DNA from: Collinsella sp.
GTDB lineage: Bacteria; Actinomycetota; Coriobacteriia; Coriobacteriales; Coriobacteriaceae
Assembly (NCBI GenBank): GCA_022720335.1
Contig: JAIHVJ010000001.1
Coordinates: forward strand, 1-49,450
Direction: 5' to 3'
Length of the DNA: 49,450 bases
Part shown: piece by piece, positions 22,010 through 31,455 of the stretch
Layout: the number at the start of each line of letters is the position of its first letter
Position numbering within the stretch: the first letter of the stretch is position 1
Notes under the pieces: generated by a model
What the model was told of the DNA's origin: nothing
The model's input: the letters and a program-made list of their open reading frames with translations, nothing else
Database searches by the model: none
Program-made: the position numbers and the translations under genes

Positions 22010-23227
22010 TTAGAGGCCCAGATAGGTGGTCATGCCTTCGACGGCGAGCTTGGCGCCCGCCACGGCATGAACCACGGTGAGCGGGCCGTTAACCACGTCG
22101 CCGGCGGCAAAGACGCCAGGCACGGTGGTCATACCGCATTCATCGACCGAAAGAAGGCCGCGATGGTCGGTCTCCAGACCGCCCGTCGTAAGCACAAGCT
22201 TGTCCTTGGGCACTTGAGACGCCGCAATCACAACTGTGTCGGCAGACGCATGGTCGAGCTCTTCCTCGTAGCCCACCACGTTGTTGTCCTCGTCAAAGAT
22301 AGCCGTCTCGAACACCGGACCGTTATCATCGATGGCGCAGATCGCCTTGCCGCGCACAATCTCGGCACCGTCAAGCTCGGTCAACTCCACCTCGTCATCG
22401 ATGGCAGAGATGTGGCGCGACCGGGCGTACACGGTAACCTTGCGGGCACCCGAGCGAAGCGCCGTACGGGCCACATCCATGGCTACGTTGCCGGCACCGA
22501 TTACGGCCACGTTTTCGCCGATCGCCACGCTCGTGGGGTCAACGAGGTAGTCGATACCAAACAGCACGTTGCCGCGCGACTCGCCGGGAATACCAAGCTT
22601 GCGAGCGCGCCAGGTACCGGTACCAACAAAGACTGCATCGTAGCCGTCGCGCAGCAGGTCGTCAATGTGGAGCGCACCGCCGATGGTGGTCGAGGGGCGA
22701 ACGCGCACGCCGAGCGAGCACATCACGTGGCGGTACTTTTGCACGAGCGAGCGCGGCAGACGGAACTCGGGGATACCGTACTCCAGCACGCCGCCGATCT
22801 CGGGCCGCTGCTCAAAAACGGTGACGGCGCAACCCAGCTGCGCCATCTTAATGGCCACGGTCATGCCGGCAGGGCCGGAGCCGACCACGGCGACCTGTTT
22901 GCCGCACGACGGCACGGGTTTCCATTCTTTGCGGTCCAAATACGCCGTAGAGATATAGTTCTCGATGCTCGAAAAATGCACGGGCGCGCCCTTTCGGCCC
23001 TGGATGCACGCGCCCTCGCACTGGCCCGAATGGTTGCACACCATGGAGCAGACCGCACTCATCGGGTTATTCTGGAACAGCAGCTCGCCCGCCTCTTGCA
23101 GACGGCGCTGCTTAAAGAGGTCGATAACCTGCGGAATGGGCGTCTGCACCGGACAGCCCTTTATTTGACAGAACGCCTTTTTGCAGCCCAGACAGCGATT
23201 TGCTTCCTCAACGATGTGGATAGCCAC
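22010..23227 (-). CDS. GltD-like NAD(P)H oxidoreductase, stand-alone
   Basis: 405 residues resembling the small subunit of glutamate synthase and the related PreT/NfnB/SudA-type proteins. N-terminal Cys clusters (CLGCKKAFCQIKGCP; CSMVCNHSGQCEGAC) bind 4Fe-4S clusters, then FAD (VVGSGPAGMTVAIKMAQLG) and NAD(P) (VIGAGNVAMDVARTALRSGA) Rossmann folds. No GltB, PreA or NfnA partner is nearby. The start is GTG 23227 with GAGGGGAA upstream. The OYE-like gene downstream could be the electron acceptor; this is inference. Confidence 0.8.
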   Translation of the reverse strand: MAIHIVEEANRCLGCKKAFCQIKGCPVQTPIPQVIDLFKQRRLQEAGELLFQNNPMSAVCSMVCNHSGQCEGACIQGRKGAPVHFSSIENYISTAYLDRKEWKPVPSCGKQVAVVGSGPAGMTVAIKMAQLGCAVTVFEQRPEIGGVLEYGIPEFRLPRSLVQKYRHVMCSLGVRVRPSTTIGGALHIDDLLRDGYDAVFVGTGTWRARKLGIPGESRGNVLFGIDYLVDPTSVAIGENVAVIGAGNVAMDVARTALRSGARKVTVYARSRHISAIDDEVELTELDGAEIVRGKAICAIDDNGPVFETAIFDEDNNVVGYEEELDHASADTVVIAASQVPKDKLVLTTGGLETDHRGLLSVDECGMTTVPGVFAAGDVVNGPLTVVHAVAGAKLAVEGMTTYLGL

Positions 23228-23431
23228 GCAATTCCCCTCTATCGACCTGGACGAAATCGGCTTCTTAAACCAATTTGCCCGAATTTATAACCATAGATAC
23301 GTCAACAGTGCGGAAAAGGGCACCGAAAAGCATCTCACAAACGCGCAGCAGCCCTTTCCTCGCACAGAACCACCATGCAGCCCCGTCATCGAGACCCAAA
23401 GATCCGCCACCCCTACGAATGGCGAGTCTCT

Positions 23432-24916
23432 CTACAGGCAGACGCCGTCTTTCCAGATGCTGATCTCGTGGCAGCCGCGGCGCTCGGCGCTCGTTAGCTT
23501 ACCGCTCGCCGTCTCCAACACCAGCTGGTACAGGTCGCGGGCAGCCTCGTCGAGTGTGCGCTCACCTGTGGCAATCACGCCGGCATTAAAGTCCATCCAG
23601 TTGGCCTTGTGGTCGCACAGACGCTGATTGGTGAACACCTTGAGCGTAGGCGCCGGCGCGCCAAACGGCGTGCCGCGGCCGGTCGAGAACAGAATCACGT
23701 GGCAGCCGGCTGCCGTCAACGCCGTGGTGGACACCATGTCGTTGCCCGGGCCGCACAGCATGTTCAGGCCATGCTTGGTGACCTGACCGGCATACGGCAG
23801 CACGTCGACGATGGGGGCAGATCCACCCTTTTGCACGCAGCCGCAACTCTTGTCCTCAAGCGTGGTGATGCCACCGTCCTTGTTACCGGGACTCGGGTTC
23901 TCGTAGACCACCTCACCGTGGCTGATAAAGTAATCCTTAAAACCGTTGAGCATGTCGGAGGCGGCGCTAAAGACCTGCTCGTTCTCGCAGCGATCGAGCA
24001 GGATACTCTCGGCGCCAAACATCTCGGGCACCTCGGTAAGCACCGACGTGCCGCCGCGGGCGACGACCATATCGCTCACGCGACCGATCGTGGGGTTGGC
24101 TGTAATGCCCGAAAGACCGTCAGAGCCGCCGCACTTAAGACCAATAACCAGCTCGGAGGCCGGAATGGGCTCACGCTTGGCCTGCTTGGCCAAGTCAGCC
24201 AGCTCGGACAGAATCTTGTGGCCCTCGATCTGCTCGTCGGCTACATCCTGGCAGGTGAGAAAACGAACGCGCTCGTGATCGAAGTCACCGAGCTCGTCGA
24301 GCACCTGCTGATGCGTGCAGTTCTCGCAACCGAGCGACAAGAACAGCACGCCCACAGCGTTTGCGTGACGCGACAGTGCCACCAGCAGACGACGGGTCTG
24401 GGCATGGTCGGCGCCGGTCTGTGAGCAACCGAACGGATGTGGGAAGTAATAAACGCCCTCCAACGAGCCCTCGACCAGGTCCTGAGCCTGCTCGCACATG
24501 GCACGAGCGACTTCGTTGACGCAACCGACGGTGGGAATGATCCACAGCTCATTGCGCGTGGCGGCACGACCGTCGGCACGGCGGAAGCCCATAAAAGTCT
24601 CGGCCTCGACCGGTTCAACGACCGGATGTGTCGGATTGTAGGTGTACTCGACCTCACCCGAGAGGTTGGTCTTCACGTTGTGCGTGTGCAGCCACTGGCC
24701 GGGCTGAATGTCCTTCGTCACGTGACCGATGGGAAGACCGTACTTGACGACATCCTCACCGGCTGCAATGGCGCGCACGGCCATCTTGTGGCCCTGCGGG
24801 ATATCCTCCGCGGCAACGACCTCGCCCACGCCGGGAACCTCGACGGCAGCACCCTTGGCGAGCGGCGACAGCGCAACGATGACGTTGTCGGCCGGATTGA
24901 TCTGGATAGTGTTCAT
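23432..24916 (-). CDS. uxaA: Altronate dehydratase
   Basis: 494 residues. An N-terminal SAF-type domain (DNVIVALSPLAKGAAVEVPG) is followed by the large UxaA domain with FMGFRRADGRAATRNELWI, HPFGCSQTG, SLGCENCTHQQVL, LKCGGSDGLSGITANP and a C-terminal CGPGNDMVSTTAL. It converts D-altronate to 2-keto-3-deoxygluconate, the last step of galacturonate catabolism before KdgK. Conserved Cys residues are probable iron ligands. It lies 78 nt behind uxaB on the same strand. Confidence 0.93.
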   Translation of the reverse strand: MNTIQINPADNVIVALSPLAKGAAVEVPGVGEVVAAEDIPQGHKMAVRAIAAGEDVVKYGLPIGHVTKDIQPGQWLHTHNVKTNLSGEVEYTYNPTHPVVEPVEAETFMGFRRADGRAATRNELWIIPTVGCVNEVARAMCEQAQDLVEGSLEGVYYFPHPFGCSQTGADHAQTRRLLVALSRHANAVGVLFLSLGCENCTHQQVLDELGDFDHERVRFLTCQDVADEQIEGHKILSELADLAKQAKREPIPASELVIGLKCGGSDGLSGITANPTIGRVSDMVVARGGTSVLTEVPEMFGAESILLDRCENEQVFSAASDMLNGFKDYFISHGEVVYENPSPGNKDGGITTLEDKSCGCVQKGGSAPIVDVLPYAGQVTKHGLNMLCGPGNDMVSTTALTAAGCHVILFSTGRGTPFGAPAPTLKVFTNQRLCDHKANWMDFNAGVIATGERTLDEAARDLYQLVLETASGKLTSAERRGCHEISIWKDGVCL

Positions 24917-24994
24917 TACAAAGAGTCCTAACCCTACAGGTTGAGCAGAAGTCGAGTGACGCCCGCCAGTTACCCGACGGGCGTACAGAAGGAT

Positions 24995-26509
24995 TTAGGC
25001 CTGAGCGTTCGCGAACGCCTGCTTGACGCCCTCGGAGCGCACGACGGCGAGAGCGTTGACGACAAACTCCTCCAGGCCGGCGATCTGCGTAAGATCCTCG
25101 CCCCACATTTGCTCGTTGGTGAGCACATCGTGCACCAGCTCGGCGTCGTCGGCGCCGGCGCGGGCGGCGTAGAAGTCGAGCACGAAGGCGTCGTCCTGAG
25201 CGGTGTACTCGGTGCCGTCGGAGCGACGCAGGTGCAGACCGTCGCCCTCGCGGGACACGAGCTCCTGCGTGTAGAAGGAGATGAGCGTGGCCAGGCTCGT
25301 CGCCAGGCACTTGGGCAGGTTGCCGGTCTCGGCAACGTAATCCTTGAGCGTGGGCAGGTCGCGGGCACGCCACTTAGCCGTGGAGTTGAGGCAGATGGAG
25401 AGCAGCGCGTGGTCGATAAACGGGTTGTCGAAGCGGTTCTCAACAGCGGCAGCAAAGGCCTTGCAGTCCTCGACATCCAGGTCGGCGGCGAGCGTTGGGA
25501 TGACCTCGTCGTAGAGCATGGTGTTCATGAAGCCACGAACAGTCTCGTCGTGCATGCAGTCGCGCACGATATCAAAGCCGGCAACCCAGGAACCCGGAAC
25601 AAAGGCGGTGTGGGCACCGTTGAGGATGCGGACCTTGCGCTTCTTGTACGGGGTGACATCGGGGGTCACAAAGACACCCGGCAGACCGGCCTTCACGAAA
25701 GGCAGACGCTCCTTGAGCGACTCGTCACCCTGGATACCCCACATCTGGAAGGGCTCACGCACGGCCAAGAACGGATCTTCATAGCCCAAGCGCTCGGCCA
25801 CGGCAGCGGCCTCCTTGGGATCGCGGATGCGGCCCGGAACGATGGTGTCGACGAGCGTGGTGCAGACGGTGCAGTCGCTGGCCATCCACTGCGAAAACTC
25901 GTCCTCCCAGCCCCAGTCGCTCACGTACTGGTTCATGATACGCAGCAGCTCCTCGCCGTTATGGTCGATGAGCTCGCAGGCGAGCACGATGACGCCCGGC
26001 TTGCCGGCAGCCCAGCGGGCATGGAGCACCTGGGCAAGCTTGGCAGGGAAGCTCGCGGGGGGCATGTCGTCGGCCTTGCAGGACGGATCGTAGGCGATAC
26101 CGGCCTCGGTGGTGTTGGAGACGATAATCTCCAGGCCGTCGGAAACGGCGACCTCCATCATGGCACGGTAGTCAGCCTCGCGATACGGATTGAGGCAACG
26201 GCTGCAGGCGCTGATCACGCGGGTATCGTCAACCGTGTCACCGTTCTCCTTGCCGCGCACCAGTACGGTGTACAGGCCATCCTGGGCATTGATACCATCG
26301 GCGAAATCGAAGGCGCCGCTGATGGGCTGCACCATGACGACCTTGCCGTTCCAACCGGTGGCCTCGTTGCCCATATCGAAGAAACGATCGACGAAGGCGC
26401 GCAGGAAATTGCCCTCGCCAAACTGCAGGACCTTCTCGGGGGCGTCCTTGGGCAGCACGTAGCCCTCGTAGCCGATCTTCTCGAGCGTCTCGTAGCTGAT
26501 GTTATTCAT
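24995..26509 (-). CDS. uxaB: Tagaturonate/fructuronate reductase
   Basis: 504-residue member of the long-chain mannitol dehydrogenase family. The N-terminal GEGNFLRAFVDRFFDMGNEA is the cofactor region; IVSNTTEAGIAYD and the LARVLH-like QVLHARWAAGKPGVIVLACE follow, with the family Lys in the centre and C-terminal helices. Between uxaC and uxaA, it most likely reduces tagaturonate to altronate. UxuB (fructuronate reductase) is a close relative, but uxaA next door favours UxaB. Confidence 0.88.
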   Translation of the reverse strand: MNNISYETLEKIGYEGYVLPKDAPEKVLQFGEGNFLRAFVDRFFDMGNEATGWNGKVVMVQPISGAFDFADGINAQDGLYTVLVRGKENGDTVDDTRVISACSRCLNPYREADYRAMMEVAVSDGLEIIVSNTTEAGIAYDPSCKADDMPPASFPAKLAQVLHARWAAGKPGVIVLACELIDHNGEELLRIMNQYVSDWGWEDEFSQWMASDCTVCTTLVDTIVPGRIRDPKEAAAVAERLGYEDPFLAVREPFQMWGIQGDESLKERLPFVKAGLPGVFVTPDVTPYKKRKVRILNGAHTAFVPGSWVAGFDIVRDCMHDETVRGFMNTMLYDEVIPTLAADLDVEDCKAFAAAVENRFDNPFIDHALLSICLNSTAKWRARDLPTLKDYVAETGNLPKCLATSLATLISFYTQELVSREGDGLHLRRSDGTEYTAQDDAFVLDFYAARAGADDAELVHDVLTNEQMWGEDLTQIAGLEEFVVNALAVVRSEGVKQAFANAQA

Positions 26510-26587
26510 AGAGGTTTTCCTCTCAACTCAAGTCCCGGTACGGCATCGCCGCACCGGGTTGCATTCATGATTTTTCAAGCAGCGGGG

Positions 26588-28093
26588 CTATTTATCGATC
26601 GTCTCGATAGTGCTCTCGCCGATCTTGCCGCGCTCCCAGCGACCATTCGACAGGTCGTTGGAAATGGAATTGAACTTCTTCTCGGTAATGTCGTAGAGAG
26701 CGAAGATGATCAAGGCTGCCACCAGAAGGGCGCAAGCGGGATAAATCGTCAGAGCGCCCTTGATGCCAAGCAGCGTGGCGGCCGTCTGGGGCTTATTTGC
26801 CACATATCCGGTAAGGGCAAGGATGCCGCCGGAAATGATCGCGGCAAGGGATTGCGCAAGCTTACGAGAAAAGTTGAACGCGGCGTAGGTCGTACCCTCC
26901 TTGCGGATTCCCGTGTGCCATTCACCGTAATCGATAACATCGGAAACCAGGTTCCAGGTGATACCGTTGGGGATGGCAAGTGCGACGTAGCCGATGGTGA
27001 CGAAGATGATGAACGTCACGGTATTGGTCGGCAGGATGAAGTTGAGGCCGTTTGCCACGGCACCGACGATAAAGCAGGCAACGCACGTGCGCTTCTTGCC
27101 AAAATGCTTGACGAGCGTCGGGATGGCGAGAATGGCGACAACCGACGTTCCGATCATGATGCCGTTGACAATGGGCTGCAACGCGATGTTACCCAGGTTG
27201 TACTGGCAGAAATACACCATCATGGTGTTGTTGGTGTTCATGGCCGAAATGGTAAACAGCGTAAGCAGGATAACTGCTCCCAGGTTCTTGTTGGTGAAAA
27301 CGACCTTGAAATACGTGCTGAATGCGCTCGACTTCTTGCCGGCCTTTCCCGCAGCCTTCTCCTCGGCCTGTCGATCGATACGGATATGCTCGCGCGTTCC
27401 CAAAAAGCAGATGGCGAATCCGGCGATGCCGCACAGTCCCATGACGACAGCTGCAATCGTATAGCCGTGCGGATTGCCGTCGAGCGTGTCGCCACCCGCA
27501 AAGAACAGGACCAATGGGATGAACGCTACGCCCGTGATGAGCTGTGCGCAAAGCGAACCGGCCTGGCGCGTTGACGCCATGTGCGCGCGGTCATCGACGT
27601 CACGCGTCATTACCGTGGCCAGAGATCCGTATGGCACGTTGGTGAAGCTGTATACGACGCCCCAGATCATGTAAGTTATCAGCGCATAGGCAATTTTACC
27701 TGCCATGGGAATATCGGGCGCAGTGAAGGTCACCACGGTTAGAACGGCAAGGATCACGGCCGAAACCATCATGACCGGACGAAACCGACCGTGCTTGCCA
27801 ATCTTCTTTCTACCGTCGACGAATGCACCGGCAATCGGGTCCATGAACGCATCGAAAATCTTGGTGACGGCGAAAATCAGGCTCACTACGCCTGGCGAAA
27901 TCAGACAGATGTCAGTGTAGAACTTGGTCAGATATGCTTGACCAAGATCGAACATGAATCCGTTGCCCAAATCGCCAAAGCCATAGCAGATTTTCTCACG
28001 CCAGCTCAGCTTGATATCCTGCGAGCTCTGCATCGATCCCGAATCCGCCTGAGCAGACACAATCTGCTCGTTTTTCTGTTGCCCTGTTCCCAT
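26588..28093 (-). CDS. GPH-family sugar/uronide:cation symporter
   Basis: 501-residue transporter with about 12 membrane helices. LSWREKICYGFGDLGNGFMF at the N-terminus and DPIAGAFVDGRKKIGKHGRF are hallmarks of the glycoside-pentoside-hexuronide family, whose members import glucuronides, lactose or xylosides. Position between uxaC and uxaB indicates import of a uronic acid or uronide. ATG 28093 follows AAAGGGGAGGG and is preferred over 28135. Confidence 0.88.
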   Translation of the reverse strand: MGTGQQKNEQIVSAQADSGSMQSSQDIKLSWREKICYGFGDLGNGFMFDLGQAYLTKFYTDICLISPGVVSLIFAVTKIFDAFMDPIAGAFVDGRKKIGKHGRFRPVMMVSAVILAVLTVVTFTAPDIPMAGKIAYALITYMIWGVVYSFTNVPYGSLATVMTRDVDDRAHMASTRQAGSLCAQLITGVAFIPLVLFFAGGDTLDGNPHGYTIAAVVMGLCGIAGFAICFLGTREHIRIDRQAEEKAAGKAGKKSSAFSTYFKVVFTNKNLGAVILLTLFTISAMNTNNTMMVYFCQYNLGNIALQPIVNGIMIGTSVVAILAIPTLVKHFGKKRTCVACFIVGAVANGLNFILPTNTVTFIIFVTIGYVALAIPNGITWNLVSDVIDYGEWHTGIRKEGTTYAAFNFSRKLAQSLAAIISGGILALTGYVANKPQTAATLLGIKGALTIYPACALLVAALIIFALYDITEKKFNSISNDLSNGRWERGKIGESTIETIDK

Positions 28094-28143
28094 ATGGTCC
28101 CTCCCCTTTGCAACCGATTTCACCAATCGGAACACATACAGAT

Positions 28144-29571
28144 CTATGCCTCGACAGTGTCCAGATCGAAGCCAAAGTAGCGAACGGAGTTGTTGTAGCT
28201 GATGTCACGCACGATGGTGCCCAGCAGCTCCATGTCGGCCGGATACTTGCCTTGCTCAACCCACTCGCCGATCACGCTGCACAGCACGCGACGGAAATAC
28301 TCGTGACGCGGATAGGACAGGAAGGAGCGGGAGTCGGTGAGCATGCCGACAAAGTTGCCCAGGACGCCCTCGTTAGCCAGAGCCGTGAGCTGCTCGCGCA
28401 TGCCGACCTCGTTGTCGTTGAACCACCAGGCGGAGCCGTTCTGGATCTTACCGGCAGTCGGAGCCTCCTGGAAACAGCCCATCACGGTATCGATCATGGT
28501 GTTGTCGATGGGGTTCAGGCTGTACAGAATGGTCTTGGGCAAGCCGCAGGTCTCCTGGATGGAGTTGAGGAATTCGGCGAGCTGGTCGGACGGCGTGTAG
28601 TTGGAGATGCAATCGTAGCCGGTGTCGGGACCGAGCTTGGCGAACATAGCGCGGTTGTTGTCACGCTTGCAGCCAAAGTGCAGCTGCATGGCCCAGCCAA
28701 GGCGGACATACTCGCCGGCGACAAACTGCATAAAGGCGGTCTTGTACTTGAGGACCTCTTCCTCGGTAAGCGGCTCGGCAGCCAGACCCTTGGCAAAGAT
28801 GGCCTCGATCTCATCGTCGGTAGCCGGGACGTACATAACGTAATCGAGTGCGTGGTCGGAGGCGCGGCAGCCCAGCTCGTGAGCAACGTCGTAGCGCTTG
28901 GAGATTGCAGACTTCATGCCCTCAAAGTCGCTGACCTCAACGCCGGCAACCTCGGAAAGGTGCTTGCAGTAGTCGGCAAACTCCTGGCCGCGCTCGATGC
29001 GCAAAGCGGCATCGGGGCGCATGGCGGGAACGACCTGAACGTCAAAGCTGTCGTCGGCGGCAATCTTCTTGTGCCACTCAAAGCTGTCGGCGGGGTCGTC
29101 AGTAGTGCAGATCATGCGGACGTTGGACTGCTTGATCAGGTTGCGGCAGGTGAAACTGGCCTCGGCGAGCTTGGCGTTGGCAAGGTCCCAAACCTCCTGG
29201 GCAGTCTTGCCGTTGAGGACGCCCTCGAAGCCAAAGTAGCGCTTAAGCTCCAGGTGGCTCCACTCAAAGACGGGGTTGCCGACGCAGCGACCCAGGGTCT
29301 CGGCCCACTTTTGGAACTTCTCGCGAGCAGGGGCGTCGCCAGTGATAAAGCGCTCGTCGACGCCGTTGGCACGCATCAGGCGCCACTTGTAGTGGTCGCC
29401 GCCCAGCCAAACCTCGGTGATGTTCTCGAAACGCTTGTCCTCCCAAATCTCCTTGGGAGAAATGTGGCAGTGGTAGTCGACGATGGGCATGCCCTCGGCA
29501 AAGTTGTGGAACAGCTCCTCGCCGGTCTTGGTGCTCAGCAGGAAATCCTGATCGTCCATGAAGTTTTTCAT
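28144..29571 (-). CDS. uxaC: Glucuronate/galacturonate isomerase
   Basis: 475-residue UxaC of the amidohydrolase-like fold; it isomerises D-glucuronate to fructuronate and D-galacturonate to tagaturonate. Near the start, DYHCHISPKEIWEDKRFENI carries metal-binding His residues; CTTDDPADSFEWH, LHFGCKRDNN and GMLTDSRSFLSYPRHEYFRR follow. ATG 29571 with AAAGGGG is used; an in-frame ATG at 29640 overlaps an operator and is unlikely. First structural gene of the uxa operon, behind two GGTGAACGTTCACC sites. Confidence 0.94.
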   Translation of the reverse strand: MKNFMDDQDFLLSTKTGEELFHNFAEGMPIVDYHCHISPKEIWEDKRFENITEVWLGGDHYKWRLMRANGVDERFITGDAPAREKFQKWAETLGRCVGNPVFEWSHLELKRYFGFEGVLNGKTAQEVWDLANAKLAEASFTCRNLIKQSNVRMICTTDDPADSFEWHKKIAADDSFDVQVVPAMRPDAALRIERGQEFADYCKHLSEVAGVEVSDFEGMKSAISKRYDVAHELGCRASDHALDYVMYVPATDDEIEAIFAKGLAAEPLTEEEVLKYKTAFMQFVAGEYVRLGWAMQLHFGCKRDNNRAMFAKLGPDTGYDCISNYTPSDQLAEFLNSIQETCGLPKTILYSLNPIDNTMIDTVMGCFQEAPTAGKIQNGSAWWFNDNEVGMREQLTALANEGVLGNFVGMLTDSRSFLSYPRHEYFRRVLCSVIGEWVEQGKYPADMELLGTIVRDISYNNSVRYFGFDLDTVEA

Positions 29572-29624
29572 CAAACAACCCCTTTGTTTGCGGAGCGGGC
29601 GCACAATACGCTCGTCATCTTCTA

Positions 29625-29677
29625 GGTGAACGTTCACCATCTTAGTGCAAAATGCGTTATAAGGTGAACGTTCACCT
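29625..29677 (-). promoter_or_regulatory. Two GGTGAACGTTCACC operators of the uxa operon
   Basis: Identical 14-bp palindromes at 29625-29638 and 29663-29676, centre to centre 38 bp. Related sites lie at 16961 (kduD) and, imperfectly, 12849 (YczE-type gene). Palindromes with central CpG are usual for LacI proteins; the neighbouring lacI gene is the natural candidate. Confidence 0.78.
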
Positions 29678-29757
29678 AACCATCATGGGGCGAACGGTAG
29701 GTTTTGACCGCTTAACGGTTGCCGAGCCATGGATCCTGCGTTGGATCGGCACAAAGA

Positions 29758-29793
29758 AAGGCCGCTGACGGCAGATTCGCCATCAGCGGCCTT
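29758..29793 (-). terminator. Terminator of lacI (uxa regulator)
   Basis: 11-bp stem AAGGCCGCTGA / TCAGCGGCCTT with a T-rich tail on the minus strand (TTTCTTTG). Confidence 0.8.
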
Positions 29794-29855
29794 CGAAACA
29801 ATTTTTCGATCCCCTGCCAAAAAGTACGCGGCAAGTAAGGAACTCCCTAAACGCA

Positions 29856-30935
29856 TTAGATTCCGGCGAGCTCGCAGTAACGATCGACGTTGCTAGCAAA
29901 CACCATCTCAACGGCCCCCTTTTGCACAGGCTCTGCCGGTGTCTTTCCCCACAGCAGGTAATCGCCTAAGGTCTTGGCGCCACGGTATGCCAAACTCACC
30001 GGATCCTTGTAGACGATGTTGGTAAAGATGCCCCGACGCAAGGCCAGCGCACTTTCTGGGAACAGGTCGTTGCCGATCACCATCACTTCGCCGGCCTTGT
30101 TAGCCGAGACAAGCGCATCGGCAATCAGCTCAGAGCCCACGGCGAACACGCTGCAGATCAACTCGGGGGCTTCCGATGACTTTAGACGCTGATTGAGCTC
30201 GTGCTCGAGCTGCTTGACCTGAGCATGAGCGCCGGTCAGATCCTCGACCTGCCAGGGAACATTGTGCTCGCGAAGGTAATTGTGGAAGGCGCGAGCGGTC
30301 AAATAGTGCGAGTCGGTATAGGGGTCGCCCGCCAATAAAAGCACGCGGGTATCGGCCCCGGAAGCGTGAACCAGGTTGGCCGCCTGCTCGGCCATCAGGC
30401 TTCCCGCCGTGGAGTAGTCGGCCAAACTAGCGCCCAGACGATCGAGGTGAGGGCGGTCGCCGTCAACGAGCTCAATCGTCACGCCCGCCTCGGCGATCTG
30501 TCCCAAAAGCTCAGTCGCGCGATCGTCGCCCGGCGCATAGGCGAGCAAGCCATCAATCTTCTCGCCCACCTGCAGACGCTCGTCGATTTGCTCGAGTGCA
30601 TCAGCGTAGCCGCCCACGCCAAATTCAATGCGTTCAACGGTAATGCCCTGGTCGATGACCTCTTGCTCAAAGCGATTGCAGCCTTCCCATAGGTAACGAT
30701 AGAAATAAGCGCCCTCACGCGATGCGCATGGCAGACAAAACAGCAGATTGATGTCCTTACGACGCAGGCTCGAAGCGCTCGTGTTTCGGTGATAGCCCAT
30801 CTCCCCAGCCTTAGCATTAACCTTGGCACGCACAGACTCGCTCACGCCAGCCTTGCCCGTAAGGGCCTTATGCACGGTGTTAATGGAAACGCCAAGCTCG
30901 GCGGCTATGTCCTTCATGGTGACGCGTGCGCTCAT
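29856..30935 (-). CDS. LacI-family regulator of the uxa operon
   Basis: 359 residues with a LacI helix-turn-helix (TMKDIAAELGVSINTVHKAL) and a sugar-binding domain (LLAYAPGDDRATELLGQIAE; DTRVLLLAGDPYTDSHY; MVIGNDLFPESALALRRGIF). It is the first gene of the uxa strand and is separated from uxaC by its own terminator and the two operators, so it is a probable repressor of uxaC onward. ATG 30935 matches the family start. Confidence 0.88.
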   Translation of the reverse strand: MSARVTMKDIAAELGVSINTVHKALTGKAGVSESVRAKVNAKAGEMGYHRNTSASSLRRKDINLLFCLPCASREGAYFYRYLWEGCNRFEQEVIDQGITVERIEFGVGGYADALEQIDERLQVGEKIDGLLAYAPGDDRATELLGQIAEAGVTIELVDGDRPHLDRLGASLADYSTAGSLMAEQAANLVHASGADTRVLLLAGDPYTDSHYLTARAFHNYLREHNVPWQVEDLTGAHAQVKQLEHELNQRLKSSEAPELICSVFAVGSELIADALVSANKAGEVMVIGNDLFPESALALRRGIFTNIVYKDPVSLAYRGAKTLGDYLLWGKTPAEPVQKGAVEMVFASNVDRYCELAGI

Positions 30936-31079
30936 AGGGTTACTCCGGTACAGACGGGCAGCTAATAAACAATTGAGTTAACGATACCCCAAAATAACCC
31001 AGCAACTCGCCACGCCCACCCTCAAAAGCGAAAAACACCCCGCGAACGGATGCTCGCGAGGCGCTTAGATGTCTGGACC

Positions 31080-31280
31080 TTATTTGATACCGCGGCCCAA
31101 GTCTTCGGCGATTTTGTCCACGCCCTTAAGTGCGGCGCACGTCTTTTTGTTGGAGCAATGCCCCGTGCAAACGCCACCCTGAGCGCAGTCGGCGCAGGTG
31201 CCCTTGCGGTAGATGCGCACGCATACCGCGACAAACGCAATACCAATAACAGCCAGTACAACAATATCGATAGGTGCCAT
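31080..31280 (-). CDS. FeoB-associated Cys-rich membrane protein
   Basis: 66 residues: one N-terminal membrane helix (IDIVVLAVIGIAFVAVCVRI) and a Cys-rich cytoplasmic tail (GTCADCAQGGVCTGHCSNKK). This matches small FeoB-associated proteins (FeoC/virus attachment p12-like) that accompany FeoB in many anaerobes and may handle Fe2+ or a cluster. It is the last gene of the feo strand, behind the FeoB terminator. Confidence 0.75.
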   Translation of the reverse strand: MAPIDIVVLAVIGIAFVAVCVRIYRKGTCADCAQGGVCTGHCSNKKTCAALKGVDKIAEDLGRGIK

Positions 31281-31397
31281 AGCAAGCCTCCTCTAGTTAA
31301 CCACCACTTACTTTACCCCATTCTCCACCTACCAAAAAGGGACAGGTTTGTTTTGGTCGGTTTTATCTGCGGAAACGCCACATCTCTCCCACCAAAA

Positions 31398-31426
31398 AGC
31401 CCGAGTGTCGCTGGGACACCCGGGCT
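31398..31426 (-). terminator. Terminator of feoB
   Basis: 12-bp stem AGCCCGAGTGTC / GACACCCGGGCT with one mismatch, 5-nt loop, and TTTTT after it on the minus strand. Confidence 0.8.
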
Positions 31427-31455
31427 CGTGGAAAGGGGTTAATCCTTATTCGGAC

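Noticed and set aside
22010..23227. Small subunit of glutamate synthase (gltD) in the strict sense
   Set aside because: There is no gltB next to it, and the uxa context differs; only the general family is claimed.
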